From: Sphingobium arseniciresistens
Lineage (GTDB): Bacteria; Pseudomonadota; Alphaproteobacteria; Sphingomonadales; Sphingomonadaceae
Assembly (NCBI GenBank): GCA_029167225.1
Contig: JARFNK010000019.1
Coordinates: 40,749-104,748 of the forward strand
DNA length: 64,000 nt
Direction: 5' to 3'
Below are positions 1 through 7,619 of the stretch, one piece after another (the stretch's first letter is position 1; each line of letters opens with the position of its first letter). The translations under genes were made by a program, and so were the position numbers. The notes beneath the pieces were generated by a model. It ran no database searches. It had not been told where the DNA came from and saw nothing but the letters and a program-made list of their open reading frames with translations.

Positions 1-295
1 TGGTCCCATCGCGTTCCACTGCTGTCAATCGGGTGCCTCTAAGTACCGTCTCGACCGCTTCAAGCGCAGTATAGGTCCCGTTGAGCGGTGGAGCTTGCCA
101 CCCCTTCACCGCTTCGGGGCGAAAGATGATTTCACGGCGGCTGGAACGCCCGATTGCGCGTAACGCGCCGTCAAGGTCCTGCCGACCGAGATTCCATTCA
201 AGCTTTTGTTCTGGTGCAGCTAACGCTGGTGTTGCCATGCCCATTAGCGCATACGCGAACATCGAACCGACCGGCCACCGTCCAAACTCTTTCAT
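1..295 (-). CDS. TonB-dependent receptor with STN signalling domain, N-terminal part (partial)
   Basis: Outer-membrane receptor of the FecA type, expected to import a ferric chelate and to signal to the FecR-type protein next to it. The ATG at 295-293 opens about 98 codons that run off the left edge. Residues 1-26 form a signal peptide (hydrophobic stretch, then TPALAA). Residues 30-98 match the secretin/TonB short N-terminal (STN) fold: LEWNLGRQDLDGALRAIGR, then EIIFRPEAVKG, then APPLNGTYTALEAVETVLRGTRL. Only transducing receptors carry this extra periplasmic domain, and the order sigma - fecR - receptor supports the call. Plug and barrel lie outside the window, so the substrate cannot be told. 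The start follows a GGGGG ribosome site that lies inside an inverted repeat. Confidence 0.85.
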   Translation of the reverse strand, partial: MKEFGRWPVGSMFAYALMGMATPALAAPEQKLEWNLGRQDLDGALRAIGRSSRREIIFRPEAVKGWQAPPLNGTYTALEAVETVLRGTRLTAVERDGT

Positions 296-351
296 CGTTG
301 CCCCCAACGTCATTCCGGCCTCGTTCGAGACCGGTTCCATTGGGGGCAACG
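296..351 (-). promoter_or_regulatory. Inverted repeat overlapping the receptor ribosome-binding site
   Basis: Two perfect 12-base arms, CGTTGCCCCCAA at 296-307 and TTGGGGGCAACG at 340-351, separated by 32 bases, fill the gap between the FecR-type gene and the receptor ATG at 295. In the minus-strand transcript the downstream arm contains the only good Shine-Dalgarno sequence (GGGGG) of the receptor. The hairpin could therefore hide the ribosome site, or act as a partial terminator or mRNA end that sets the regulator-to-receptor ratio. The role is inferred; the repeat itself is plain in the sequence. Confidence 0.6.
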
Positions 352-369
352 ACGAGCAAAGAGAGCCGA

Positions 370-1479
370 TTATGATGGCGGGCGACAATTTCCTTTTGGA
401 AGGGCAGGGCACCGTCGGGCCAGTGCAATCGAGTTAGGCCCACTAATGACTGCCAGCCCCAGTACGTCCCCCAGATTGCGTGCCAGTCGCGCGCTGTCCG
501 TGATACGGAAATTTCCCGAGACCCGAACATCATCTATATCGGGTGTTGCGCCCATCAAGGGAATGGCAGCATAGCGATTGGCCTCCGCGAACAGGTCTCC
601 CAGACGAACATTCCTATATTCCTTCAATCCGTCAGGCCATTCACTGTCATTGGCCTGTGCCTTGACGACGTCGAGGGCAAGGGGTGTCGGAGCGTTGCGC
701 AGTTCGACCTGCTGGCCTGGAGAGAGTCGAACCGTCGCTGGTGCACGCTCCGTTGCGGGGGCGTCTGTCGTGACGTCAACGGCTCCTCTCATTAATCGCA
801 CGACAATACGGTTGTCCGGGAAAAGGTTGACGTCAAAGATCGTCCCCCGTGCTGTCACTGTTCCGCGGCCGGCATAAACCGTAAAGGGCCGCCGCTCATG
901 AGCGACGGTGAAACGGGCGCGCCCGCGCAGCAAGCGAAGATTTCTTCGCTCGGCGTCAAAATCCACCAGTACCAGGCTGTTCGTATCGAGCGCGACGACA
1001 GAACCGTCATCGAGACGAAACGATCGGATTTCGCCAGTGGCTGTAGCAATTTTCAGTTGGGCAGGGCCATCGGATGTGCCAGGCGCCGAGCCTATGGCAA
1101 GCGAGGGGTGTTTAATATCATCACGCGGCGAACCTGCAGCCCATTGCGCAACAAGGGCAACGGCTCCGAGCATCGCCAGTATAAGCACCGCGCGTTTTTT
1201 CGTCTTGGACCGTGACAGGCTCTGCCGGATATCGTCGCCGGGCGCGGCATCGGAAGTGAAGGCGTCGTCCTCTGGCGGGTCCTTCAAACGCTTGCCGATG
1301 CTGTAGGCTTCTGCAATGCGGTTATAGGCGGCGCGGTGAAGCGCCCCGCGTGCCAGCCATGCTTCGAATGCCTTGCGTCTGACTTCTGCTTCCTCCGGGT
1401 TTCGCATGATAGCGAACCAGTCGGCTGCCTCTTCCCTGAGTTGTCCATGCTGACGCGGCGGATCTGTGTCTTCCATCAT
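370..1479 (-). CDS. FecR-family anti-sigma regulator
   Basis: Inner-membrane protein of 369 residues that should pass the receptor signal to the ECF sigma factor. The N-terminal cytoplasmic part has the FecR/PupR pattern (EEAADWFAIMRNPE, then FEAWLARGALHRAAYNRIAEAY, residues 15-60). One membrane segment follows at about 95-115 (KKRAVLILAMLGAVALVAQWA), then the periplasmic FecR domain (about 140-250, including GEIRSFRLDDGSVVALDTNS, RGRARFTVAHERRPFTVYAG and VTARGTIFDVNLF). The tail resembles an STN-type fold that meets the receptor. Length is normal (about 320-380). Its start overlaps the sigma stop by four bases, indicating translational coupling. Confidence 0.93.
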   Translation of the reverse strand: MMEDTDPPRQHGQLREEAADWFAIMRNPEEAEVRRKAFEAWLARGALHRAAYNRIAEAYSIGKRLKDPPEDDAFTSDAAPGDDIRQSLSRSKTKKRAVLILAMLGAVALVAQWAAGSPRDDIKHPSLAIGSAPGTSDGPAQLKIATATGEIRSFRLDDGSVVALDTNSLVLVDFDAERRNLRLLRGRARFTVAHERRPFTVYAGRGTVTARGTIFDVNLFPDNRIVVRLMRGAVDVTTDAPATERAPATVRLSPGQQVELRNAPTPLALDVVKAQANDSEWPDGLKEYRNVRLGDLFAEANRYAAIPLMGATPDIDDVRVSGNFRITDSARLARNLGDVLGLAVISGPNSIALARRCPALPKGNCRPPS

Positions 1480-2042
1480 TCCTGTTCCAGAGCTGCGTCG
1501 ATATGGGCAAGCGCGCGGGCGACATGATATTGCACAGTGGGGATTGAAATTCCCATGCTTTCCGCGATCTCGCGGTAGGTCAGTTCCTCCACCCGGTGAG
1601 CCAGGAATATCTCTCGCGTCCGTTGAGGTAGCTCTTCCAGGGCGCGCCTGTAAATCCGCATCACGTCTTCGGCCTCGATGCGTGCGGCCTGATCCGGCGC
1701 GACTGCCACTTCGAAGTCTTCGCCGATCGGCACATGAAACGCCAGGAGACGGGTCTCGAGGCGCTTGTACCGATCCAGCAGAAGATTTCGGGCGATGCGC
1801 TGGAGATAGGCTGCCGGTCGTGGAAGACTAGTCTTGGCCATGCAGCCAACCAGACGGGCAAAGGATTCCTGTACGAGATCACCGGCGTCATCCCGCGAGC
1901 GTAAGCGGCTTTGAAAATATCGCTGCAGCCGCGGCGCTTCGGTTTCGTAGATCTGTTGCACGTCCGCCATCCCGGCTCTTGGTTTTTTCTGAGCGACATC
2001 GTCTCTCAGGCCTTGTGGCAGATTGAAATTCTCAGACGACAT
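1476..2042 (-). CDS. ECF sigma-70 factor (FecI-type)
   Basis: Extracytoplasmic-function sigma factor of about 188 residues that would direct RNA polymerase to the receptor operon. Region 2 is visible as LQRYFQSRLRSRDDAGDLVQ with ESFARLV and RIARNLLLDRYKR; region 4 as LEELPQRTREIFLAHRVEEL followed by the helix-turn-helix YREIAESMGISIPTVQYHVARAL. I place the start at the ATG at 2042 because GAGGA lies 11 bases upstream; a GTG at 2060 or the ATG at 1970 (MADVQQIYE) are alternatives. It heads the sigma - FecR - receptor operon. Confidence 0.92.
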   Translation of the reverse strand: MSSENFNLPQGLRDDVAQKKPRAGMADVQQIYETEAPRLQRYFQSRLRSRDDAGDLVQESFARLVGCMAKTSLPRPAAYLQRIARNLLLDRYKRLETRLLAFHVPIGEDFEVAVAPDQAARIEAEDVMRIYRRALEELPQRTREIFLAHRVEELTYREIAESMGISIPTVQYHVARALAHIDAALEQE

Positions 2043-2538
2043 GAAATCACGGTTCCTCACGACGTGGCAGTGCCGTCCTTGCTAGTGCAAGGGAGAAGCG
2101 GTGTGAGGTGAGCCGAGTTGTCGCCCAACGACGCAACCGGCGCTCGACCCGTATGTCGAGCTTCGAGATACCTGACAGGATAATCCTGCGGGCGGCTGCC
2201 AGATTCCAGCCCGCATTGGTATTATGCCGTGAGAGCAGGACTCAATCAAGCTGCCGGTATTCTTATCCTATCGGTACATCTCCATCTCTAACTTGGATGC
2301 TCGGCATGACGCGATAAAATGTCTGAGGTTTTGAGTGGATTCCAATCGTTCGCAGGCATGAAAATTATCCGGCATCACAGGCCGCTTCCAACACAGCGAT
2401 GCATGTTCACCGCGCCCCATGCGGCGAATAAGGCCGGTAATTACCGCATAACCAGCAGGACCGGGAGATATCCCGGGAGTCGCTGTCGGATTTCAATCCG
2501 CAAGCAGCATTTGGACGGCATCAGGCATCGTATCGGCT
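2043..2538. other. Gene-free stretch upstream of the sigma factor
   Basis: About 500 bases between the nucleotidyltransferase-HEPN gene, which ends here, and the sigma factor, which starts here; both read leftward. The small open frames on the plus strand have no recognisable domains. The sigma operon promoter must lie here, but I see neither a convincing Fur box nor a clear -35/-10 pair. Confidence 0.5.
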
Positions 2539-3477
2539 TCACGGCTCCGCTTTTGCGTCCGTCTCCGCAGCAATTTTCAACTTCGCAATGCGTTCCGAAC
2601 AGACCTCATGCACGAGGGCGCCAAGTATCTCTATTCTTGTTTTGAGCCACTCGAGTTGTTCGGATGAAATCTCAAAATGTTTCGAATGCTGGCCTTTGCG
2701 ATAAGCGTCCTTCAGCTTCTGATACATGGCGCGGTCGGCATGCGTTGCACGGGGCCAGGCATCAAATAGCCGCCTATCGAGGCCTTCTGCCATGCCCCTG
2801 AGAAATACGATGTTCGTGCTGCGCGGAGCGTAGAAGGTGAATGTCGTCAAAACGCATCTGTAGAGTTTTTCAGTCGCTTGGTGAAAATCAAAAGCTGAGT
2901 CTTGATACCAGCCTCTTTCATAACCGATTTCAGCGAACGCAAAACGTCGCATCGCCCCGGGAAACAAATCTTCGAAATATTCCTTCGCCATAAGATACGA
3001 CTGTTCGGGCGTTTTGGGCTTAGGATTTGCGAGCGGCCGATCGTCGGACTGGTACAGGACCACACCATCCTTGGCGATCTCGGTGAACAAAAGCCGTCCA
3101 TGGGAAAGGCCGTCATTCACCTGCTGCAGCGTATGCACGATGAAGTTGACCGGCGTGCGGATGATCTTCTCAACCTGATGGGCGTCGAAGAGGCGTTGTT
3201 CCGTTGCTTCCCAATAGAGCGCGCCGTCCGTCAATTCCTTCTGGTTGACGATGACCAGGATATCGTAGTCCGACATGAACTGGTTTGCGTCGAAGGGCGC
3301 ATCGACCCAATCGCCCCTGGCATAAGAGCCGAACAGGATGATCTTGAGGATCCGGGCCGACTTGCGCCGGCCCGTCGCCTCCTGGGTCGCCTCACGGAAC
3401 CCCTGAAATAGCATCTCCACGACGCGGTCGAGCTCGCGCTGCTTGGCGCTCGGAAGATGATCGAGGTCGGTACGCAT
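2539..3477 (-). CDS. Nucleotidyltransferase fused to a HEPN domain
   Basis: A 312-residue fusion of the two modules that in MNT/HEPN toxin-antitoxin pairs are separate genes. The N-terminal half holds the polymerase-beta-type nucleotidyltransferase motif: GSYARGDW at about 52-59, then the metal-binding DYDILVIV. The C-terminal half (about 165-300) is helical and HEPN-like, with a basic R-x4-H-type segment, RKGQHSKHF, the position of the RNase motif in active HEPN proteins. In MNT/HEPN systems the transferase AMPylates the HEPN toxin; whether that happens within one chain here is inference. It is monocistronic, 43 bases from a PIN toxin gene. A role in phage defence or plasmid maintenance is plausible. 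Confidence 0.85.
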   Translation of the reverse strand: MRTDLDHLPSAKQRELDRVVEMLFQGFREATQEATGRRKSARILKIILFGSYARGDWVDAPFDANQFMSDYDILVIVNQKELTDGALYWEATEQRLFDAHQVEKIIRTPVNFIVHTLQQVNDGLSHGRLLFTEIAKDGVVLYQSDDRPLANPKPKTPEQSYLMAKEYFEDLFPGAMRRFAFAEIGYERGWYQDSAFDFHQATEKLYRCVLTTFTFYAPRSTNIVFLRGMAEGLDRRLFDAWPRATHADRAMYQKLKDAYRKGQHSKHFEISSEQLEWLKTRIEILGALVHEVCSERIAKLKIAAETDAKAEP

Positions 3478-3519
3478 CAGTTCAATCTCTCATCCCGCTT
3501 TCCATCAACCGACACCCAC

Positions 3520-3921
3520 TCATCGCGCCAGTTCCACCACTACACCGACGTCCAGCGCTTCCCATGCCCGGTCGGACGTCACCGCGGTCGCATTTCGGCA
3601 CAGCGCCAGAGCCAGGCAGGACCGGTCGCCAAGAGACAGGCCGATGTCGCGTGTTCCCGGGCGCAGCTTTCCGCCAACGTCAGCCTGATCACGATCAGCC
3701 GGCACAACGTCGATATCGAGTTCGGCCAGCATCATCTGCGCTTCAGCGGCATCTACCCCGTGATCGGTGAGCTTTGCCAACACCTCATGGTAGTTTACCA
3801 CCGACACCAGAGCACCGGTCAATCGCATTTCCACTTGGTCTGCGCCCGGTTCGCCAAACAGCAGGCACAGTAGGGCTGAGGCATCGAGAACATAAACGGC
3901 CTTTGCATCGACATCAGTCAC
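3520..3921 (-). CDS. PIN-domain toxin (VapC-type RNase)
   Basis: A 133-residue PIN-domain protein, probably a metal-dependent RNase toxin. The acidic residues are in the usual places: YVLDASALLCLL near the start, NYHEVLAKL in the middle, LGDRSCLALA and TSDRAW near the end. The gene overlaps the AbrB-type antitoxin by eight bases (3914-3921), with the antitoxin translated first, as expected for a type II pair. I start at the ATG at 3921; a start a few codons on, nearer YVLDASALL, cannot be excluded. Confidence 0.88.
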   Translation of the reverse strand: MTDVDAKAVYVLDASALLCLLFGEPGADQVEMRLTGALVSVVNYHEVLAKLTDHGVDAAEAQMMLAELDIDVVPADRDQADVGGKLRPGTRDIGLSLGDRSCLALALCRNATAVTSDRAWEALDVGVVVELAR

Positions 3922-4162
3922 GTGCCGCTTCGGCCCGTCGCTCAGCGATCAACTCCTCGGAAACAAGGCCCTCCTTGGGCGCAAATTCACGCAAACGCTC
4001 CTGCACTCGTCGAAGCGCGGAGCGGGCGGGGCGAATACGCACTTCGTCGCCATTGACCTCGAAAAGAACGGTATCCCCATTCTGCAGCCCAAGCGAACGG
4101 CGAATATCCGCAGGAAGAGCGATCCGGCCTCCCGCAATAACCTTGCCTCGCAAGATGGTCAT
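3914..4162 (-). CDS. AbrB/MazE-type antitoxin
   Basis: An 82-residue swapped-hairpin AbrB-family protein that should bind the PIN toxin and the promoter. The fold signature is GKVIAGGRIALPADIRRSLG followed by LQNGDTVLFEVNGDEVRIRP; the helical tail (RRVQERLREFAP to the end) is the toxin-binding part. I chose the ATG at 4162 because AbrB domains begin MTILRGKV-like. The same frame has no stop upstream, however, and runs back through a winged-helix-like segment to 4561, so a longer fused antitoxin is possible. No strong Shine-Dalgarno sequence was seen before 4162. Confidence 0.8.
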   Translation of the reverse strand: MTILRGKVIAGGRIALPADIRRSLGLQNGDTVLFEVNGDEVRIRPARSALRRVQERLREFAPKEGLVSEELIAERRAEAARD

Positions 4163-4561
4163 GTCACTTATGTCCTGAAGGGTACCAACCCGCTGATCGT
4201 ACCTCATCTTCATGATAGGCATCAAGTTGCCAGATTGTCCGGACGCACAGATTTCCGAACTCAGGCTGAGGCATTGCTCGATCAGCAAGTCGATCGCCTC
4301 TTCCAGAACCTGCTGCGTTGAATGTGCGAGCATGAGATCAGTGCATCGGCCGTCGACGGGATCGTCCTCGCGCACAACGGCCCCTAACTGCTCCAACCGG
4401 ACCGAGCGACGATGTGCTGTCGACGCTGCATGCTCGGGTGAGAAGCAAGCCGGGTATATTCTTTCTCCCTCGATCCCGGCGATATAGATTTCGAGCAAAT
4501 AAGCCAGATAGAGGCTCGACGACAGCTTCGTGCCCATCTTCCTGTTGAGGATGGTCATCAT
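4163..4561 (-). CDS. MarR-like winged-helix segment, in frame with the antitoxin
   Basis: From the ATG pair at 4561/4558 the frame encodes about 133 residues before it reaches the AbrB start without any stop. The centre looks like a MarR-type wing: TAHRRSVRLEQLGAVVREDD, then PVDGRCTDLMLA, which parallels the common S-x-R-x-L-x-x-L-x-x-x-G-x-x-x-R-x-x-D-P-x-D-x-R pattern, flanked by helices (LYLAYLLEIYIAG and QVLEEAIDLLIEQC). Similar small winged-helix proteins occur beside sphingomonad element genes. Either the stop was lost and the two genes are fused (about 215 residues), or the AbrB gene begins separately and this is a decaying regulator. No good ribosome site was found at 4561. Confidence 0.45.
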
Positions 4562-4736
4562 TTTTAGAAAGGTCCGACATGCCGTTGCCCGGCAGGCCGG
4601 AGTCCAGCCATCGTCTCCAGACTTCTCTCCCGATGCTATCGACGCAGAAAGCATGAGCGCCCTCCGGGCACGAGTTTGGGACGCAATCCGGGCCTGCTGC
4701 ACATGCAGGCTGCGCCAGTAAGGCAATTTGGGCCGG

Positions 4737-5405
4737 TCACAGATAACCTGCCTTTCGAAAGCTGGTCGTCCCATTGCGCGCCACCACCAGATGGTCATGG
4801 ACAACGACGTTCAGGCATCTGGCCGCTTTCGCGATCCTTTCCGTCAAATCGCGATCTGCCCGCGATGGCTTGGAACAGCCGGATGGATGATTATGGACCA
4901 GCAAAATCGCCGTTGCCTCCAGATCGAGGCAGCGCTTCAGAATTTCGCGGGGCCATGCATAGACGGCCGAGACCGTTCCCATGCCCAGCACCTCGTCTGC
5001 GATCAACTCATTGTTTGCGTTGAGGAACAACACCCGCAACTGTTCGATCGGCTCGTAGGCCATGCGGCCACGCAGATAGTCGAGCACAAGCTGATCGCTG
5101 GACAATATCGGACGCTGCATCAGTTGGCCGCGGAGCATCTGGGTCATGGCCCGTCTGAAGCAGAGGAAGGTTTGTTCAATCTCGATCGCGTCATCCAGCA
5201 GTTCGATCCGTTCTGCTGAACGTGCCGATATCGCTTCGCCGAGCGAGCCGAAGCGGGTAAAGAGGCGTTCCGAGAGTTCCCGCGCACGCGCGGGACAGGT
5301 TAGGCCGATCAGCTCTTCCAGGACTCGTCGACACCCAGGCGCGTCAGTCGCCTCCGGTGTCGCCAGGTCGCGATCACCAGTGCCAGTTGAGCAAGCCACC
5401 CCCAT
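4737..5405 (-). CDS. radC: RadC-family JAB-domain protein
   Basis: RadC-like protein with a C-terminal JAB/MPN metal-binding domain. The motif VHNHPSGCSKPSRADRDLT gives the HxHPSG...SxxD set; the leading part (LEELIGL, LFTRFGSLGEAIS) corresponds to the helical N-terminus of RadC. The protein is 222 residues if the ATG at 5405 is used, a normal RadC length, but this start lies inside the upstream membrane-protein gene, which ends at 5309. A CTG at 5321 or another near-cognate start just before LEELIGL is possible. Despite its old name the family is not a proven repair factor; it is frequent on plasmids and genomic islands. Confidence 0.85.
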   Translation of the reverse strand: MGVACSTGTGDRDLATPEATDAPGCRRVLEELIGLTCPARARELSERLFTRFGSLGEAISARSAERIELLDDAIEIEQTFLCFRRAMTQMLRGQLMQRPILSSDQLVLDYLRGRMAYEPIEQLRVLFLNANNELIADEVLGMGTVSAVYAWPREILKRCLDLEATAILLVHNHPSGCSKPSRADRDLTERIAKAARCLNVVVHDHLVVARNGTTSFRKAGYL

Positions 5406-5806
5406 AGCGCCAGCCCGTGCATATAGGCACGAGGAATCACTTCGGGCGCGATCGCGAGCGCAACATGGATGATGACTTCCGCGCCCAGTATCGAGGCGAT
5501 CCATATCGGCCAAAACCGGGTGCTGCGTACTGAAAGCCATAAGAAAATACCCATTATCGATATGTCGATGACAAGAATGCCGGCTTCGACATCCTGAAAG
5601 CGGGTAGCGAGGGGAGACGCCAGAAGAACCGTCAGGCTCGCACCTCCCAGAAGGGTGACCGCACCGATCTTCTCGGGCTGGTCACCCCTTCTAAATGCAT
5701 AGGCGCTGCTCAGAAGCAGAAATGCCAGGAACAGGGCTTGTCTCGTCATGATCCAAAGGAACGACAAATGCATTGGTTCGTCAATTTCCCCCGGCACATA
5801 CCTCAC
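5309..5806 (-). CDS. Four-helix membrane protein, unknown
   Basis: A 165-residue protein with about four hydrophobic segments: around 20-38 (RQALFLAFLLLSSAYAF), 50-66, 78-92 (GILVIDISIMGIFLWLSV), 98-118 and 130-147 (LALWGWLAQLALVIATW). The tail is basic (RHRRRLTRLG). I do not recognise a family. The ATG at 5806 overlaps the stop of the preceding gene (5803), suggesting coupling; an internal ATG at 5773 is an alternative. Its 3' end overlaps the RadC gene. Confidence 0.7.
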   Translation of the reverse strand: MRYVPGEIDEPMHLSFLWIMTRQALFLAFLLLSSAYAFRRGDQPEKIGAVTLLGGASLTVLLASPLATRFQDVEAGILVIDISIMGIFLWLSVRSTRFWPIWIASILGAEVIIHVALAIAPEVIPRAYMHGLALWGWLAQLALVIATWRHRRRLTRLGVDESWKS

Positions 5807-6147
5807 ACTGCACGAAGATGTTGTCCCTCGGGCCGGGTTCCCGCCGATGCTACCTTGAGTAGGTCGCCATAGCTGGTCTCCGGCAAGCCGATCGCATCAC
5901 TTGCCTGCTTGAGGTTGGCATGTGTGGTGACGATCTTCTGTCGGGTTTCGGCCATGAGCAGCATAGCCGATGCGGAACTCTGGATCGCATCCTGGCCGAT
6001 CATGGCCGAGAGGCGGGCGTCCAGCCGTGCAATGGGTAGTGCCGCGTTGAGTTCGGCGATGCGGGCGGCTGCAATATCGATGGCCTCTTCGGCGGCGAAC
6101 AGCCGTTCGGCTACATGCTTGGCGATGGATTGGCGTTGAGCGCGCAT
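5803..6147 (-). CDS. Small helical protein, unknown
   Basis: 114 residues, predicted almost wholly helical and rich in Ala, with no membrane segment or cysteine. It begins MRAQRQSIAKHVAERLFAAE and contains ARLDARLSAMIGQDA, which suggests a coiled-coil protein binding itself or a neighbour. It lies between the LuxR-type regulator gene and the membrane protein gene on the same strand and overlaps the latter by four bases, so the two are probably co-translated. A GGAG-rich stretch precedes the ATG (GAAGGAGAAACC). Function unknown. Confidence 0.7.
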   Translation of the reverse strand: MRAQRQSIAKHVAERLFAAEEAIDIAAARIAELNAALPIARLDARLSAMIGQDAIQSSASAMLLMAETRQKIVTTHANLKQASDAIGLPETSYGDLLKVASAGTRPEGQHLRAV

Positions 6148-6209
6148 GGTTTCTCCTTCCTGCTCCGCTCGGAGCAGGTCATGTCGATGGATTTTCCTGG
6201 AGTGCTGCT

Positions 6210-6761
6210 CTATTTTTCTACGAGACCGTTGAGCGCCAACAGCAAGGAAAAGCCGGCGCCTACGGCAAAAAGCAGCAATGTTGTGAGGATCGCGAAAACG
6301 ATCAGTATGAAAGGGCCACTCAGCTCATTACGGTGCCTCCCGGCTACGCGAAACGGCACAATGTCGAGCAAGGAAAAGCTTTGTTCGCGAACGCCATAGG
6401 GCTTTTGTTCATTCGCGAAAATTATCTCGCCTTCGCCTTGTACTGCATCGTCGTCCGCCTGGGTTTCGGTGACGCCAGTTGGCACGGGAGTCGGGTCATC
6501 GAAAATAACCATTGATTGGGGGGGTATGTTTTGCCCCCCCTTACGCGTTTCCCATTCCACGAAGAGTTGCGCCGATTTCCACTTCGACACATTGCCGAGC
6601 TGCCTGCGGATTTCCAGGATGTGATTGTTGACCGTGTTGGGCGAGATGCCCAAAGCACGCCCGATCTCTTTTGAGGAGCTGCCTTTAGCGGCCTCTCGCA
6701 GACAATCGCCCTTTCGAGGGCTGAGCCGCTCGAATATCTCTGAATAGTCGTTCTCGTTCAA
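6210..6761 (-). CDS. LuxR-type DNA-binding protein with a C-terminal membrane anchor
   Basis: A 183-residue protein whose N-terminal 65 residues are a LuxR/NarL helix-turn-helix: LSPRKGDCLREAAKGSSSKE, IGRALGISPNTVNNHILEIR and RQLG. No receiver or ligand-binding domain precedes it. The middle is an acidic linker and the C-terminus is one long hydrophobic segment (FILIVFAILTTLLLFAVGAG, about residues 150-176). This arrangement suggests a membrane-tethered regulator sensing an envelope signal or released by proteolysis; that is inference. It is transcribed away from the sigma-like gene at 7134 across a 372-base gap. Confidence 0.8.
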   Translation of the reverse strand: MNENDYSEIFERLSPRKGDCLREAAKGSSSKEIGRALGISPNTVNNHILEIRRQLGNVSKWKSAQLFVEWETRKGGQNIPPQSMVIFDDPTPVPTGVTETQADDDAVQGEGEIIFANEQKPYGVREQSFSLLDIVPFRVAGRHRNELSGPFILIVFAILTTLLLFAVGAGFSLLLALNGLVEK

Positions 6762-7133
6762 GGGTGGTTCCCTTTCGCCGATTTACGGCGATCGCAAGCT
6801 GCGTCCTCTCCCACCTTCTTCAATCAATCTGTTGGCAGCCTCCGAGCGCCTCCATTCTGTTTCAAGTGAAAATCTTTATAAAACATAGCTGCGCTGCATT
6901 CGGTTTGACAGATTATTTCGCAATTGGCTGGCGCACGGCTCGTGCGGTGTAAGCGTCGGCCAATCGAAGGATGGGGCGCACGCCGAACGATATGCAAGGT
7001 GGGTGGCTAGCGTTGTGCCCCGGGTTTGTCTGAAGAGGCAACGGGGTCGGAGGAGAACGATACTCGCACGACCATGGCTCGGAAAAGGGAAGCGGGGGGT
7101 GAGCAGGGGAGCTTCCGATAGGAACGAACCATC
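6762..7133. other. Divergent intergenic region
   Basis: 372 bases separating the leftward LuxR-type gene from the rightward sigma-like gene; promoters for both must lie here. It contains an imperfect inverted repeat, ATTGGCTGGCGC at 6923-6934 and GCGTCGGCCAAT at 6953-6964, that may be an operator. A TTGACA at 6904-6909 has no matching -10 element at 17 bases. No gene seen. Confidence 0.45.
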
Positions 7134-7619
7134 ATGCACAATTCTCAAATAGTTTCGCTGCTTCACGACCTTAGAGCCCATCTTCTCGGCCGGACCTGGT
7201 TGCGGTCCCGCCACAAGGCCGCTCCATTGCTTCGCCGTCTCGACGCTGTTGCAGATCAACTGAGCGGAGTCAGGCATCCGGCAATCGCAGTTGCGCGGGC
7301 GAGGTTGGAGGGCGCCCCTGTCCTGCGCATCGACATTGACGAGGCCCATGTCGAGGAGACCCCGCAGGGCGTGTGGGTCAGGGGATGGATCTGGGTAGAG
7401 CAGCAAGCCTTGCGATCCTGCGACGCGATGCAAGAGGCTAAATTCCGCAGTGCCCTTGCGGACCTGCCGCAACAAAGCCGCGTCATATACCTCGCTCATT
7501 GCATCGAAGGCCTCACCTATCCGGCGATAGCCGCCAAACTGGATCTCGACGTGGCTGACGTCCAGCACGAGTTGGCGGCGGCGCTTCTGGCACTATCGAT
7601 AGCTCTTGATGAGACATGA
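7134..7619 (+). CDS. Sigma-70 region-4-like helix-turn-helix protein
   Basis: 161 residues. The last 60 residues resemble sigma-factor region 4: FRSALADLPQQSRVIYLAHC, then IEGLTYPAIAAKLDLDVADV, then QHELAAALLAL, very close in pattern to the ECF region 4 at the left of this window. The first 95 residues show no region 2, so it is not a normal sigma factor; it could be a DNA-binding adapter or a sigma-derived regulator. It overlaps the Toprim gene by four bases (ATGA), so the two are translationally coupled. AGGA lies upstream of the ATG. Confidence 0.72.
   Translation: MHNSQIVSLLHDLRAHLLGRTWLRSRHKAAPLLRRLDAVADQLSGVRHPAIAVARARLEGAPVLRIDIDEAHVEETPQGVWVRGWIWVEQQALRSCDAMQEAKFRSALADLPQQSRVIYLAHCIEGLTYPAIAAKLDLDVADVQHELAAALLALSIALDET

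Noticed and set aside
2108-2645. Two plus-strand open frames upstream of the sigma factor
   Set aside because: No ribosome sites, low-complexity composition, and the second overlaps the end of the MNT-HEPN gene.
4338-4580. 80-codon alternative frame (starts MSDLSKNDD) over the winged-helix segment
   Set aside because: Its product is Arg-rich without a fold pattern, whereas the other frame shows a MarR-like wing.
6904-6932. TTGACA as a -35 promoter element
   Set aside because: No -10-like hexamer at 16-18 bases; sphingomonad promoters are not reliably recognised by eye.
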